Assembly: GCA_016213825.1 (NCBI GenBank)
Contig: JACQZP010000026.1
Location: 62,001 to 126,000, forward strand
Direction of reading: 5' to 3'
From: Acetobacterium woodii
GTDB lineage: Bacteria; Bacillota; Clostridia; Eubacteriales; Eubacteriaceae
Length of the DNA stretch: 64,000 nt
Made by a program: the position numbers and the translations under genes. Shown one piece after another: positions 45,078 through 53,199 of the stretch (positions within the stretch are counted from its first letter, which is position 1; every line of letters begins with the position of its first letter). The notes under the pieces are model-generated. The model ran no database searches and was not told where the DNA came from. It worked only from the letters and a program-made list of their open reading frames with translations.

Positions 45078-45114
45078 AACAGCTGGATGATTTGAAAATC
45101 ATCCAGCTGTTTTT
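45078..45114 (+). terminator. Terminator after the nuclease-like gene
   Basis: AACAGCTGGATGAT / ATCATCCAGCTGTT with TTTT; long perfect stem. Confidence 0.92.
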
Positions 45115-45143
45115 GAATTACGGCAACCTTTTATAAATGGATT

Positions 45144-45183
45144 GTTTCAGTTAATTGAAAAAAGGGTATAAGAAAAATATCAT
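45144..45183 (+). promoter_or_regulatory. Promoter of the usp gene (sigma-B-like or sigma-70)
   Basis: Two readings overlap: GTTTCA (45144-45149), 14 bp, GGGTAT (45164-45169), sigma-B-like; or TTGAAA (45155-45160), 17 bp, TATCAT (45178-45183), sigma-70. The sequence alone does not decide. Confidence 0.4.
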
Positions 45184-45249
45184 AATTGATGAATTACCTA
45201 AGCTATAAAAGCAGACACCCTGATAATTAAGAAAACAGAGGTTACGAAT

Positions 45250-45726
45250 ATGAAATTACTGGTACCTATCGATGGTTCTAAGGCATCTATCAATGCCCTT
45301 AAAAAAGCCCTGGAGATTGCAAAAAAATACAATTTTTCAATGAAACTTGTTACCGTTGTAGAAGAGAATCATGTTACCGGTTATGGCAGAAACCAGAACT
45401 TCTGGCATCAGGTGGATGGCTCTATCATCTCTGCCGGCGGTGTGGAACTGGAGATTATGTCACAATTAGAAGAAAGAGCGGCTGAATTACTGGATCAGAT
45501 TGTGTCATCTTTTGATTTTTCCGGGATTGATCTGGAAAAAATAGTGGTGACCGGGGAACCTTCCATCGAGATTTTAGAAATTGCCAAAGATGAAGCCTTC
45601 GATTTGATTGTCATGGGAAACCGAGGAATGTCAAAAATCAAGCGTTTTTTTACTGGTTCGGTAACCCAACGGGTGATTTCAGAGGCCCCCTGTCCAGTAT
45701 TGTCAATTCATGAAGATCTTAAATAA
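45250..45726 (+). CDS. UspA-family universal stress protein
   Basis: 158 residues, single Usp domain. N-terminal MKLLVPIDGSKAS, and the ATP-binding motif G-x2-G-x9-G-S is complete (GNRGMSKIKRFFTGS), so the protein should bind ATP. A ~25-residue insert with Trp and Tyr (GYGRNQNFWHQVDG) follows the second strand. Usp proteins accumulate in starvation and stress. RBS CAGAGG is moderate. Located between the two R-type RNA units. A GC-rich hairpin (AACGGC/GCCGTT, 45771-45790) without a T-run follows. Confidence 0.93.
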   Translation: MKLLVPIDGSKASINALKKALEIAKKYNFSMKLVTVVEENHVTGYGRNQNFWHQVDGSIISAGGVELEIMSQLEERAAELLDQIVSSFDFSGIDLEKIVVTGEPSIEILEIAKDEAFDLIVMGNRGMSKIKRFFTGSVTQRVISEAPCPVLSIHEDLK

Positions 45727-45845
45727 TACTTAAAAAAGGAAACTGACTGCATCTGGATCAATTTGAGGAGAACGGCATTTAAGCGCCGTTACAAAGCTGT
45801 TTAAATAAATAATAAAATTTTATACAAACGTTTACAAAAAAGTTA

Positions 45846-45873
45846 TTTACTTATTTCAAAAAGGTGTTATAAT
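45846..45873 (+). promoter_or_regulatory. Promoter of candidate RNA unit R2
   Basis: TTTACT (45846-45851), 16-bp spacer, TATAAT (45868-45873), the same spacing as in R1. Confidence 0.75.
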
Positions 45874-45879
45874 ACAATT

Positions 45880-46391
45880 AATCAAAGATCACCTGATCAT
45901 TTAAAAGTAAATAAAAACCAGCTTGCCAGTAAAATAAAAGAAATAATCAGTGTCAACCTAAAAAATTGTACAACGATTAAATCAATTAAATTAAAGGCAC
46001 AGGAAAATTTGTGTAAAGCAGATTGGAATGAAATTAAGACAAGAAGGTAACCTCACAACGAATTAAATGAACGATGAATGAAAGTATGAATGAAAAAAAG
46101 AAAAGTTCTCACGGTTTCTGCAAACCATGTCCGATTAATAATTGGAAACGAGAAAATGTTCTTAAATCAAAAATATCAAGTAAAGAATCCAGTAAATAAT
46201 AATCCAGTGAGTATCAAACAAATCGAATCTTAAAAGTAAGAAAACCTAAAAAGTTGGTAAAGTTTACAAAAAATGAAAAAGAAGATTTTTGGTAAAAAAA
46301 TCATAGGAGGAATCCAAACGGATGACAACAGAGATTTTGGACTAGGCCGATTCAACAGGTAAAAGCGTGGAATCGGTCTTAGTCTTTTTTT
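45880..46391 (+). ncRNA. Candidate large noncoding RNA R2 (about 510 nt)
   Basis: Homologue of R1 (43138-43620). Bounded by its own promoter and by the terminator GACTAGGCCGATT...AATCGGTCTTAGTC-T7 (46340-46391), whose stem pairs although both arms differ from R1. The conserved 3' block holds AGGAGG and a seven-codon frame (46322-46345) encoding the same MTTEILD as R1. Since the next gene is convergent, R2 cannot be a leader of a downstream gene. A possible 29-codon frame from 46273 lacks an RBS and is not kept in R1. Confidence 0.65.
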
Positions 46392-46552
46392 GTGGCTATT
46401 TTGGATTTCTGAAAAAATAGTATTTAATAGGGGACCATTACTCATATAGAGTAAAATCAGAAACAGTAAAAGGTGCTTCTGGTTTTATTAATAATTGGTT
46501 GTACAGGCCCGTTAATCTACAACCACAATCGTTGTGGCAATGCAGGACAAGA

Positions 46553-47617
46553 TCAGGACGCACATTGAATCTGATTGCGGCCATTTTCTTTGGCAGCGTA
46601 CAGGCTGGCATCAGCAGCTTCAAATAAGTCGGTTTTACTCATCAACGGGGTAAAGGGTGTAAAGCCAATACTCATGGTAACCACTTCTTCAGGCATTGTT
46701 TCAAAAACGGCGGTTTCCAGATCCCGTCTGATCTTCTCCAAAATTTCTAGACAGGCATCTGGTGATTTTTCAGTAAAGATCACCGCAAATTCTTCACCAC
46801 CGTAGCGGGCGGCAAAATCATTAGCTTCCAGGTTATCCAGAATAATGGTCGCAGCGGTGGAGATCACCACATCCCCGTTACAATGGCCCTGGCGGTCATT
46901 AATTCCTTTGAAAAGATCCAGATCCATTAACCCCAGGGATAAATCAAAAGGCTGGCTTTTGCACTGGGTCACCAGTTCTTCCAGATATTCATGAAAGGTT
47001 TTATGGTTGTATAAATTAGTCGCTAAATCCATTTTTGTTAGCTTTTCCATATAGATATTGCGATACAGCAGTTCTTTTTCTTTTTCCACGGAAAGAACCA
47101 TATCACTATATACCCCCGAAAAGCGTTTAGTTAATTCCCGGGCCAGTAAATAGGTGCAGGTAAGAATAGCTAAAAAAGTAGTAAATTCAATCGCAGTCAT
47201 GACAGTTAAAGGTGGAAACAAAAATTTCATAATAATAAATACGGTCAGGGTTAGAATAAAAGTAAAATGGATCAGTCGCTGATCGATAAAAAAAATGGAA
47301 ATCAACACTGGCATAAAAAATAGTGGGAGCATAATAAAGATAACCGGATAATGAACCATCATTAAAATTGATACGATAGTTAGTGTTCCTAACACAATAT
47401 AATAGGGGGTAACATTATTGTGGATTCGGATGAGATGTTTAAGAATCAGGATAATAGTAATCTCTAGCAGGAGAGGCAACAAAAAACGTTCCAATAGGAA
47501 AGTTTGGGGATCTAACTGGGAGAAGTTAAGGTTAATTAGTGTCACAATGGAAGAGACCCCAATGGCAATCCATAAATAAACAATAATATGGGAGTACCAG
47601 TTTTTATTTGAATACAA
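46553..47617 (-). CDS. Membrane diguanylate cyclase (GGDEF) with degenerate I-site
   Basis: 354 residues from a TTG at 47617, eight bases after AGGAGG; the longer frame has no RBS. About six transmembrane helices (20-190), a short linker (EKEKELLYRNIYMEKL) and a GGDEF domain with DLDLFKGINDRQGH and active GGEEF (273-277). At the I-site position the sequence is EAND instead of RxxD, so product inhibition is probably lost. This is the third GGDEF protein in the window. Confidence 0.92.
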   Translation of the reverse strand: MYSNKNWYSHIIVYLWIAIGVSSIVTLINLNFSQLDPQTFLLERFLLPLLLEITIILILKHLIRIHNNVTPYYIVLGTLTIVSILMMVHYPVIFIMLPLFFMPVLISIFFIDQRLIHFTFILTLTVFIIMKFLFPPLTVMTAIEFTTFLAILTCTYLLARELTKRFSGVYSDMVLSVEKEKELLYRNIYMEKLTKMDLATNLYNHKTFHEYLEELVTQCKSQPFDLSLGLMDLDLFKGINDRQGHCNGDVVISTAATIILDNLEANDFAARYGGEEFAVIFTEKSPDACLEILEKIRRDLETAVFETMPEEVVTMSIGFTPFTPLMSKTDLFEAADASLYAAKENGRNQIQCAS

Positions 47618-48143
47618 AATGTCCACCTCCTTTATGTACTGATTAACGATCTTTTTTTGTTTTAACAATGAACGAATAATGATGATGCCTACGGGCAAGA
47701 AAACAAAATGATATGGCTCATATTGTACATTTAAATGGCCCGATTTTCAAGGTAATTGATAAAAAATATCGTGATAAATAAAAAATAGCAATTAATGGAT
47801 CGTTTTTTTTAAAACCAGAGGAAATATCTGCATCAAACAGCAATTTAAACTGGTATTTCCCGCTCTAAAATGACAAATTTGGGAATTTGAAAATAATACT
47901 GGGCAAGGATTTAATATTGTTAGTATATTTGGGTAAATATATGACAATGCGCAGTTCAAAACTGAATTGAATTAAAAATCGGAAAATAAGAAACCAAGCT
48001 ATAATTATCCGAATGTTTTGACAAATAATTACGCAAGCATCGTAAGTTTTGTTGATGGTTTGCCCAACCACTATCAAAGGCTTTTTATTCGATGTGCTCG
48101 AACTTTAACAAACGTCTGATATTGATTACAAGAAGGAGATTCC
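47618..48143. other. Intergenic region upstream of the first DUF4391 gene
   Basis: AT-rich, divergent promoter region. No ORF with RBS, no clear terminator and no homology to R1/R2 noticed. AGAAGGAG just before 48144 is the RBS of the next gene. Confidence 0.5.
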
Positions 48144-48950
48144 ATGTTTGATTTGCCGGAAACCACCAAAGTCTACAGGTTCATGCCCAAAGAGCTGTTT
48201 TATAAATATTTAAATAACAGCGCCTCCTTAAAAAAGACATTTGTTGATGAAATCGGAAGCATTATCTGGACCAATACCCTTTCACCGGAAACAATAGCCA
48301 TTGCAGCTGGGCAGGATGTTAAAGAAATTGCCATTGTTGAGATTGTTCTGAAGCGACAGGCGATTGGCCCCCAACTCATGGAAATTGTTAATCGTGAAAT
48401 GGATCAATATACCTTATTCATCACTCGCTATGAAGATTGGGGACAATACTGGTGCTGTGATCATCAGAATTTGAAAGAACAGCTGGGACAGTTTTACTGT
48501 CAGAATTATTACCAGTCCAATTGGATGATCGCAAAAGAACTATCATTGCAGATTGAAGGCGAAAACCTGGATCAGCTTTATGCGAACTTTTTTATGCAGA
48601 TTACCGGAAAACCCCTACCAGAGAAACACTGGCCGGTTAAAACTGAAAGGTCCGAACAAGTGGTTAAGGTGGAGCCAACGGATGATCAGCAAAAGTTGAA
48701 AGAATTGGAAGTTACGATTAAAGAACTTGAAGATCAGATCAATAAAGAAGTTGAGTTTGGGCGTCAGCTAAAGTTAACATCGGAACTGGAAAAAGCAAAA
48801 AATGAAAAGCAGCGTCTGGGCTCTTCCCGATCTGGTCATATAGAACTCATCCGATTAGAAAACAAGGAAAATGACCAGAATACCGCTGAAACCATCCGGC
48901 CTTTTTTCCCAAATATGACTACCAAAATGAAGGAGTGGTCAGAAAACTGA
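48144..48950 (+). CDS. DUF4391 protein, first copy
   Basis: 268 residues. The first 160 match DUF4391: MPKELFYKYL, IIWTNTLSPETIAI, an EIAIVEIVLKRQ strand, and YQSNWMIAKELSLQIEG. A charged linker, a coiled coil (about 185-225) and a short C-terminal FFPNMTTKMKEW segment follow. From memory, DUF4391 genes often lie in loci with a helicase and DNA methyltransferase (type III restriction-like or other defence); none is present here. Function unknown. Own RBS and own terminator. Confidence 0.82.
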   Translation: MFDLPETTKVYRFMPKELFYKYLNNSASLKKTFVDEIGSIIWTNTLSPETIAIAAGQDVKEIAIVEIVLKRQAIGPQLMEIVNREMDQYTLFITRYEDWGQYWCCDHQNLKEQLGQFYCQNYYQSNWMIAKELSLQIEGENLDQLYANFFMQITGKPLPEKHWPVKTERSEQVVKVEPTDDQQKLKELEVTIKELEDQINKEVEFGRQLKLTSELEKAKNEKQRLGSSRSGHIELIRLENKENDQNTAETIRPFFPNMTTKMKEWSEN

Positions 48951-48973
48951 GTTAATACATTTGTGTAAAAGAT

Positions 48974-49004
48974 AAAAAACAGCGACGGGCGTCGCTGTTT
49001 TTTA
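48974..49004. terminator. Bidirectional terminator after the first DUF4391 gene
   Basis: AAAAAACAGCGAC-GGG-CGTCGCTGTTTTTT, a near-perfect symmetrical hairpin that can also serve the convergent gene. Confidence 0.93.
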
Positions 49005-49064
49005 ATGTACAAAGGCAGATATAAAAACCTGGATGAACACTGTTTTTGAAATAAAACTCGATAA

Positions 49065-49376
49065 CTACCAGGTTTGAACCAGATATGCAGCAGTGAAAAG
49101 GGCACCGGCTGCAATTCCCAAAATTGCCGAGACTTTGGTTTGAGCTGTCTTTGTAACCCGATGCATAAGCAGATTGTTCAATCCCCAAAATAACCAGAAG
49201 ACTGCAAGCAGATCGTAAATTGGCAAACCCTTGAAGAAATTATAAAGCATAAAGGCGAATAATAAACCGCAGACACCCATTTCTACGTATTGCTGGGCTT
49301 TATCTTTCCCAGGGGTAATATTCTCTGTTTTAGATTGACCTGTATTGACAGGTTTTGATGATTTTTTTGATCCCAT
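49065..49376 (-). CDS. Small membrane protein, function unknown
   Basis: 103 residues. A hydrophilic Lys/Ser/Thr-rich N-terminus (1-28) is followed by three predicted helices (about 30-50, 53-70, 80-100) with KGLPIYDLLAVFWLFWG in the middle. AGGAGG lies properly before the ATG. It interrupts the two DUF4391 genes on the opposite strand. No family recognised. Confidence 0.65.
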   Translation of the reverse strand: MGSKKSSKPVNTGQSKTENITPGKDKAQQYVEMGVCGLLFAFMLYNFFKGLPIYDLLAVFWLFWGLNNLLMHRVTKTAQTKVSAILGIAAGALFTAAYLVQTW

Positions 49377-49574
49377 TTAAAAACCTCCTAGATTTATGGG
49401 TCTATTATACCAGCAAGCTGCCTAAAGAGTCAAAAGATAGATTATCTGGGATAAAAAAATATCAATTGGTCGCCAATTTGAAGAGTTTAAATTAAGAGAT
49501 CCTGAGATGAAGAAGTACTGATAAGTGACTAACAATTTGTCGCATCGTTTTAAATAAACTATTGGCCGACAGCT

Positions 49575-49602
49575 AAAACAACGAGTAAAATCGTTGTTTT
49601 TT
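49575..49602 (+). terminator. Orphan terminator-like hairpin before the second DUF4391 gene
   Basis: AAAACAACGA-GTAAAA-TCGTTGTTTTTT. No plus-strand gene ends just upstream, so it may end a short RNA or attenuate the following gene. The remainder of 49377-49750 shows nothing else. Confidence 0.6.
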
Positions 49603-49750
49603 AATTTGATTTTATGAAGTGGTCATAAAAAAACTCAGTATTTCTGGGGTTTGGTCGATATTAATAATAGCAAACCAATACTGAAATGACGGTTAAATTG
49701 ACCATCTTTTCAGCCGAAAAAATTCAGCAAGAAATTGAGAAGGAGATGCC

Positions 49751-50569
49751 ATGATAGACTTACTAAGCAGCACCAACGTATACCGACAAATGCCCAAAGA
49801 ATTGTTTTTCAAATATTTAAATTGTGCCGATACGTTAAAAAAGAAATTCACTGACGATATCGAAAGCATTATCTGGGTGAATCGATTATCGCCAGATACC
49901 CTGTCCGTCTGGCCCGGGAAAATTCTCTCTGAAATTGCGGTGGTGGAAATTGTTCTGAAACGACAGGCAATCAGCCAGGATTTGATTGAAATTATTAACC
50001 GGGAAACCAACCAATATACGGTTTTTGTGATCCGCTATGAAGAATGGGGTCAAATCTGGTGTGGGAACAATGAATCCGGTAATCATCCGGCTGATAAATT
50101 GCGATTTGACACCTATTACCAAACAAATTGGCAGTCCTATTCGGCTCTGGAACTCAAGGTGGAAGGATTCGACCTGGATCACATCTACGAAAGTATTTTA
50201 ATGCAGGTCGCCGGAAAAGCCATTACCATCGAAAACGGCAGAATTCCTCAGGAAACCGTTGCAAAAAAACAAATCCAAGATGATCGAGCCAACATCAAGA
50301 ATCAGGAAGAGGCGATTAAGAAATTACAAGTCCAGATTGATCATGAAAAAATGTTCAGCAAACAATTAAAACTCATGGGCGAACTGAAAAAAGCTAAAGA
50401 AGAATTAAAAAAAATAAGCACATCTCCATTAACCTCAAATGAAAACCAAAAGTCCGAAGAAGGACAAGCGCCTGCTAATAATATTGAAAACATCCGAGCT
50501 TTTTTCCCAAATGTTTTTATAAACATGAAAGACGGTGCCGGAAACCGATTTGATGCGAGATCATTCTAA
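49751..50569 (+). CDS. DUF4391 protein, second copy
   Basis: 272 residues, clearly paralogous to the protein at 48144: YRQMPKELFFKYL, IIWVNRLSPDTLSV, EIAVVEIVLKRQA, EEWGQIWC, then a coiled coil (about 175-215) and an AFFPNVFINMKD tail. The same domain order in both argues for duplication, yet they are divergent in sequence and separated by an opposite-strand gene. RBS AGAAGGAG. Followed 21 bases later by a small gene, probably co-transcribed. Function unknown. Confidence 0.82.
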   Translation: MIDLLSSTNVYRQMPKELFFKYLNCADTLKKKFTDDIESIIWVNRLSPDTLSVWPGKILSEIAVVEIVLKRQAISQDLIEIINRETNQYTVFVIRYEEWGQIWCGNNESGNHPADKLRFDTYYQTNWQSYSALELKVEGFDLDHIYESILMQVAGKAITIENGRIPQETVAKKQIQDDRANIKNQEEAIKKLQVQIDHEKMFSKQLKLMGELKKAKEELKKISTSPLTSNENQKSEEGQAPANNIENIRAFFPNVFINMKDGAGNRFDARSF

Positions 50570-50590
50570 GAGATCAAAATAGGAGTAGTG

Positions 50591-50914
50591 ATGTTAAAAC
50601 GGATTAAAAATATCAAAGGCATTGGCAAGCGGGTTAAAGATATTAATGGTTTACTGAACGATGAAGGGTTCTATCTCCCCTGGAACGACAAGCAGATTGA
50701 ATTGTTCTTCCGGAGTTTAAAACCGGAAATGACGACTGCTGACTGGAATGATGAAGAGGGCAATAAAATAAGATTGGTTTTTACACCTCAGTTTGTCAAA
50801 GCAGATGGCTTTGAAACCACCCTCAATGTCATTGAGGTGGAGTATTACACCATTGAACAAATTGTTGAGCAGATCCGCAGACACTTACATGCTCAAAAAA
50901 ATAATTCAAACTAA
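50591..50914 (+). CDS. Small hypothetical protein downstream of DUF4391
   Basis: 107 residues from the ATG at 50591 (AGGAG five bases upstream). Basic N-terminus (MLKRIKNIKGIGKRVKD), then a mixed alpha/beta region with IELFFRSLKPEM and LVFTPQF and a C-terminal helix EQIVEQIRRHLHAQ. Soluble. Same direction and only 21 bases behind the second DUF4391 gene. No family recognised. Confidence 0.65.
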   Translation: MLKRIKNIKGIGKRVKDINGLLNDEGFYLPWNDKQIELFFRSLKPEMTTADWNDEEGNKIRLVFTPQFVKADGFETTLNVIEVEYYTIEQIVEQIRRHLHAQKNNSN

Positions 50915-50934
50915 AAATGTCAATAAAATCATGC

Positions 50935-51032
50935 AAAAAAAGCGAACCTCTGTAATGCTGATGTGACCCCCAAAAGTTAGACTAAAAATCTAACGATTGG
51001 AGGTCGGTTCACGCAGAGGTTCGCTTTTTTAA
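50935..51032. repeat. 98-bp imperfect palindrome: terminator with IS3-like ends inside
   Basis: Outer arms AGCGAACCTCTG / CAGAGGTTCGCT with A7 and T6 flanks form a bidirectional terminator for convergent genes. The inner part starts GTGACCCCCAAAAGTTAGA and ends, inverted, as GTGAACCGACCTCC plus GTTAGA; both resemble ends of IS3-family (IS150-type) elements with nothing but about 7 bases between. Perhaps a remnant or MITE. Confidence 0.6.
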
Positions 51033-51039
51033 AAATAAA

Positions 51040-51786
51040 TTAGATTTTATTAAACCCAAGTGACTTGACCGCCAGGAACAGGCTGACAATCAGGATAACC
51101 AACAACACCCCCACACTGGCAAGCCAACCCGAGGCATCTATAGAGCAGCCACTGCGCAACCCGCTGATAAACCATTGGAAAGGATTGAAATAACTAAGGA
51201 TCTGAATCCATCGGGGCGCCCCGTCCAGGGCATAAAATGCACTGCTGCATAAAAGAAGGGGTAGGGTAATCAGGTTGGTGGTTATGCTGGCTTGAGATTC
51301 GGATTTGCATAAACCGGAGATAAAGAAACTGAAAAACACATAGCCACAGGCTCCCAGGATACAGACAATCCCGATCATAACCACCGCGAGGGGCGATAAA
51401 CTAAAACCAAAAACAATGGCCCCCACCGACAGTACCAGCATCCCACATAATAGGGAAATCAGAATCCAGGCCGATGAAACACTGAGGATGTACTGCCACA
51501 AGGGCATCGGAGTTACCCTTAAAAGTTTGTAGACTCCCCGTTTGCGTTGGGCCAAAACCGAAAAAACAGTAGTGGTGAACGCATAAAACAAAATCCCCAT
51601 GGCCATCATCCCGGTGGTAATCTGGACGCTGTAGCCTGGCTGATTAATCAACAGTCCCAGACCAATGGTTCCGCCAATCGGCATGGTGATTGACCAAAAC
51701 AGCAGAAATGGCTCCCGGGCTGCCGCTTTAAGTGAAAGACTAAAAACAGTATTCATAAAAGTTGTATTTAAAAAGTTAGTATTCAT
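51040..51786 (-). CDS. ABC-2 type exporter permease
   Basis: 248 residues with six predicted helices, ABC-2 family. The first loop contains QRKRGVYKLLRVTPMPLWQ, and the family signature region is near YALDGAPRWIQILSYFNPFQW. The N-terminus (MNTNFLNTTFMNTVF) is an unusual near-repeat of short segments. The start codon overlaps the ATPase stop by one base, so it is coupled to that gene. Together they form a two-gene exporter regulated, by location, by a PadR protein. Confidence 0.9.
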   Translation of the reverse strand: MNTNFLNTTFMNTVFSLSLKAAAREPFLLFWSITMPIGGTIGLGLLINQPGYSVQITTGMMAMGILFYAFTTTVFSVLAQRKRGVYKLLRVTPMPLWQYILSVSSAWILISLLCGMLVLSVGAIVFGFSLSPLAVVMIGIVCILGACGYVFFSFFISGLCKSESQASITTNLITLPLLLCSSAFYALDGAPRWIQILSYFNPFQWFISGLRSGCSIDASGWLASVGVLLVILIVSLFLAVKSLGFNKI

Positions 51787-52499
51787 TAGTATTCTCCTCT
51801 AAATTGTGATGGGGTTAGTTTTAAATATAAAGCTTCCAGATTGCTGACCTCATACTTTTCCATTAGTTCTTCCGGTTTGCCGGCATCGACAATGCGACCG
51901 TCATTCATGAAAATCAGGCGATCGGCAATTTGCTCAACCTCATCCATATCGTGGGATGAAAACAAAACCGTCTGCCTATTTTTGGCCATGGTTTGAATCA
52001 TCGCGCGGATTTCATGTCGGGCGCGGGGATCCAGACCGGCAGAAGGTTCGTCCAACACAACTAACTCCGGATGATGGACATTGGTCACCCCGATGGCCAG
52101 CCGTTTTTGTTGCCCCAGTGACAGTTTGACCGCCGGTGTTTTGGCTGCTTCGGATAAATGGCAGTTATCCAGCTCCACCCGGATCTGATCTTTAGTCAAT
52201 TTGGTATGGTAGAGCGCCGCAAACAGTTTCAGATTTTCTTCAGCGGTATACCCTTCAAAAAAGGGGGTGGACTGCAGCTGAGCCCCCACGTAGTCACGGT
52301 AGTCGGGGCGCCAGTAGATGATGCTTCCTTGATCCGGTTTTAGAATACCCAGCAGCATGGCAATGGTGGTGGATTTTCCCACCCCGTTTGGCCCGATCAA
52401 AGCCAGAATTTCGCCCTGTTCAATCTCAAAATCAATGCCATTGATGACATTTTTCTGATGAAACTTTTTAACCAGGCTCTTAGCAGAAATAAGATGCAT
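51786..52499 (-). CDS. ABC exporter ATP-binding protein
   Basis: 237 residues. Walker A GPNGVGKST, signature LSLGQQKRL (Leu for the second Gly position of LSGGQ), Walker B LVVLDEPSAGLD, and switch His in SSHDMDE. Fits the ABC-2 drug-exporter ATPases. RBS AAGGAGG on the minus strand. The promoter region holds a palindrome probably bound by the nearby PadR regulator. Confidence 0.93.
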   Translation of the reverse strand: MHLISAKSLVKKFHQKNVINGIDFEIEQGEILALIGPNGVGKSTTIAMLLGILKPDQGSIIYWRPDYRDYVGAQLQSTPFFEGYTAEENLKLFAALYHTKLTKDQIRVELDNCHLSEAAKTPAVKLSLGQQKRLAIGVTNVHHPELVVLDEPSAGLDPRARHEIRAMIQTMAKNRQTVLFSSHDMDEVEQIADRLIFMNDGRIVDAGKPEELMEKYEVSNLEALYLKLTPSQFRGEY

Positions 52500-52519
52500 T
52501 TTAAATTCCTCCTTATTTT

Positions 52520-52537
52520 ACGTTGTTTACACAACGT
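52520..52537. promoter_or_regulatory. Candidate PadR operator
   Basis: ACGTTGT-TTAC-ACAACGT, perfect 7-bp inverted repeat directly upstream of the ABC ATPase gene. A related half-site (CTACGTTGAG, then TGTACAT) lies at about 53151-53171, upstream of the padR gene itself. Confidence 0.65.
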
Positions 52538-52591
52538 TGACTATATGATTATTTTTTTCTCCCTCCGGTGACAGAGGGAGAATCGGGTGGT

Positions 52592-53131
52592 TTATTTTTC
52601 TGATTCCAGCAATTGGATGGCATTTTCCACAAATGATTGCTGTTGTTTAACGATGGCAAACATATTATCAAAAATAAGCAGTTGCATCGGGGGAATATAA
52701 TTATTCATGGCGGCGTTTTTCAACCGCAACCCGCTCTTCAGCTCATCATACTCTTTTTCCAATGCGTCACGCTGATGATAAAGCGCCTTTAAGGCATCCT
52801 CATTGGAAATCTTCCCGATAAAAGACATCCCCGAATATAAGGTCGACGGATAATTTACCGAAGATAGTCTAAGTGATTCATCTACCAGTTGCTTTAAATG
52901 TTCCTGGCCTGTGGCGGTAATTTTATAAATGGCCTTTTGGCGATGACCAGTCTGTTCAATGCTGTCGACCGTAACCAGTCCTTCTTTTTCCATTTTTTTG
53001 AGGGCATGATAAATGGAACCAATTAGAACGCCGCCCCATCGTTCGGCGTCGGACAGTCGCAGCATCTGCTGAATGTCATATCCGGACATGGGCTGGACAT
53101 CAAGAATTCCCAGTACAAGTACGCGTGTCAA
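52592..53131 (-). CDS. PadR-family transcriptional regulator
   Basis: 179 residues, PadR with winged-helix N-terminus (LVLGILDVQPMSGYDIQ, SIYHALKKMEKEGLV, KAIYKITATGQEHL) and a helical C-terminal dimerisation part (VirR-type). The start is a TTG, ten bases after GGAGG; no ATG fits. PadR proteins commonly repress adjacent ABC-2 exporters and respond to the exported drug. It is encoded upstream of the exporter on the same strand. Confidence 0.9.
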   Translation of the reverse strand: MTRVLVLGILDVQPMSGYDIQQMLRLSDAERWGGVLIGSIYHALKKMEKEGLVTVDSIEQTGHRQKAIYKITATGQEHLKQLVDESLRLSSVNYPSTLYSGMSFIGKISNEDALKALYHQRDALEKEYDELKSGLRLKNAAMNNYIPPMQLLIFDNMFAIVKQQQSFVENAIQLLESEK

Positions 53132-53199
53132 ATGTTTGTCACCTCCAATGCTCTACGTTGAGTATTGTACATTGATTAAAAAAGAATGTCAACTATAAT

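Noticed and set aside
46273-46362. 29-codon frame starting MKKKIFGKK in RNA unit R2
   Set aside because: No RBS, and the frame is broken in R1, where spacing to the conserved block differs by one base.
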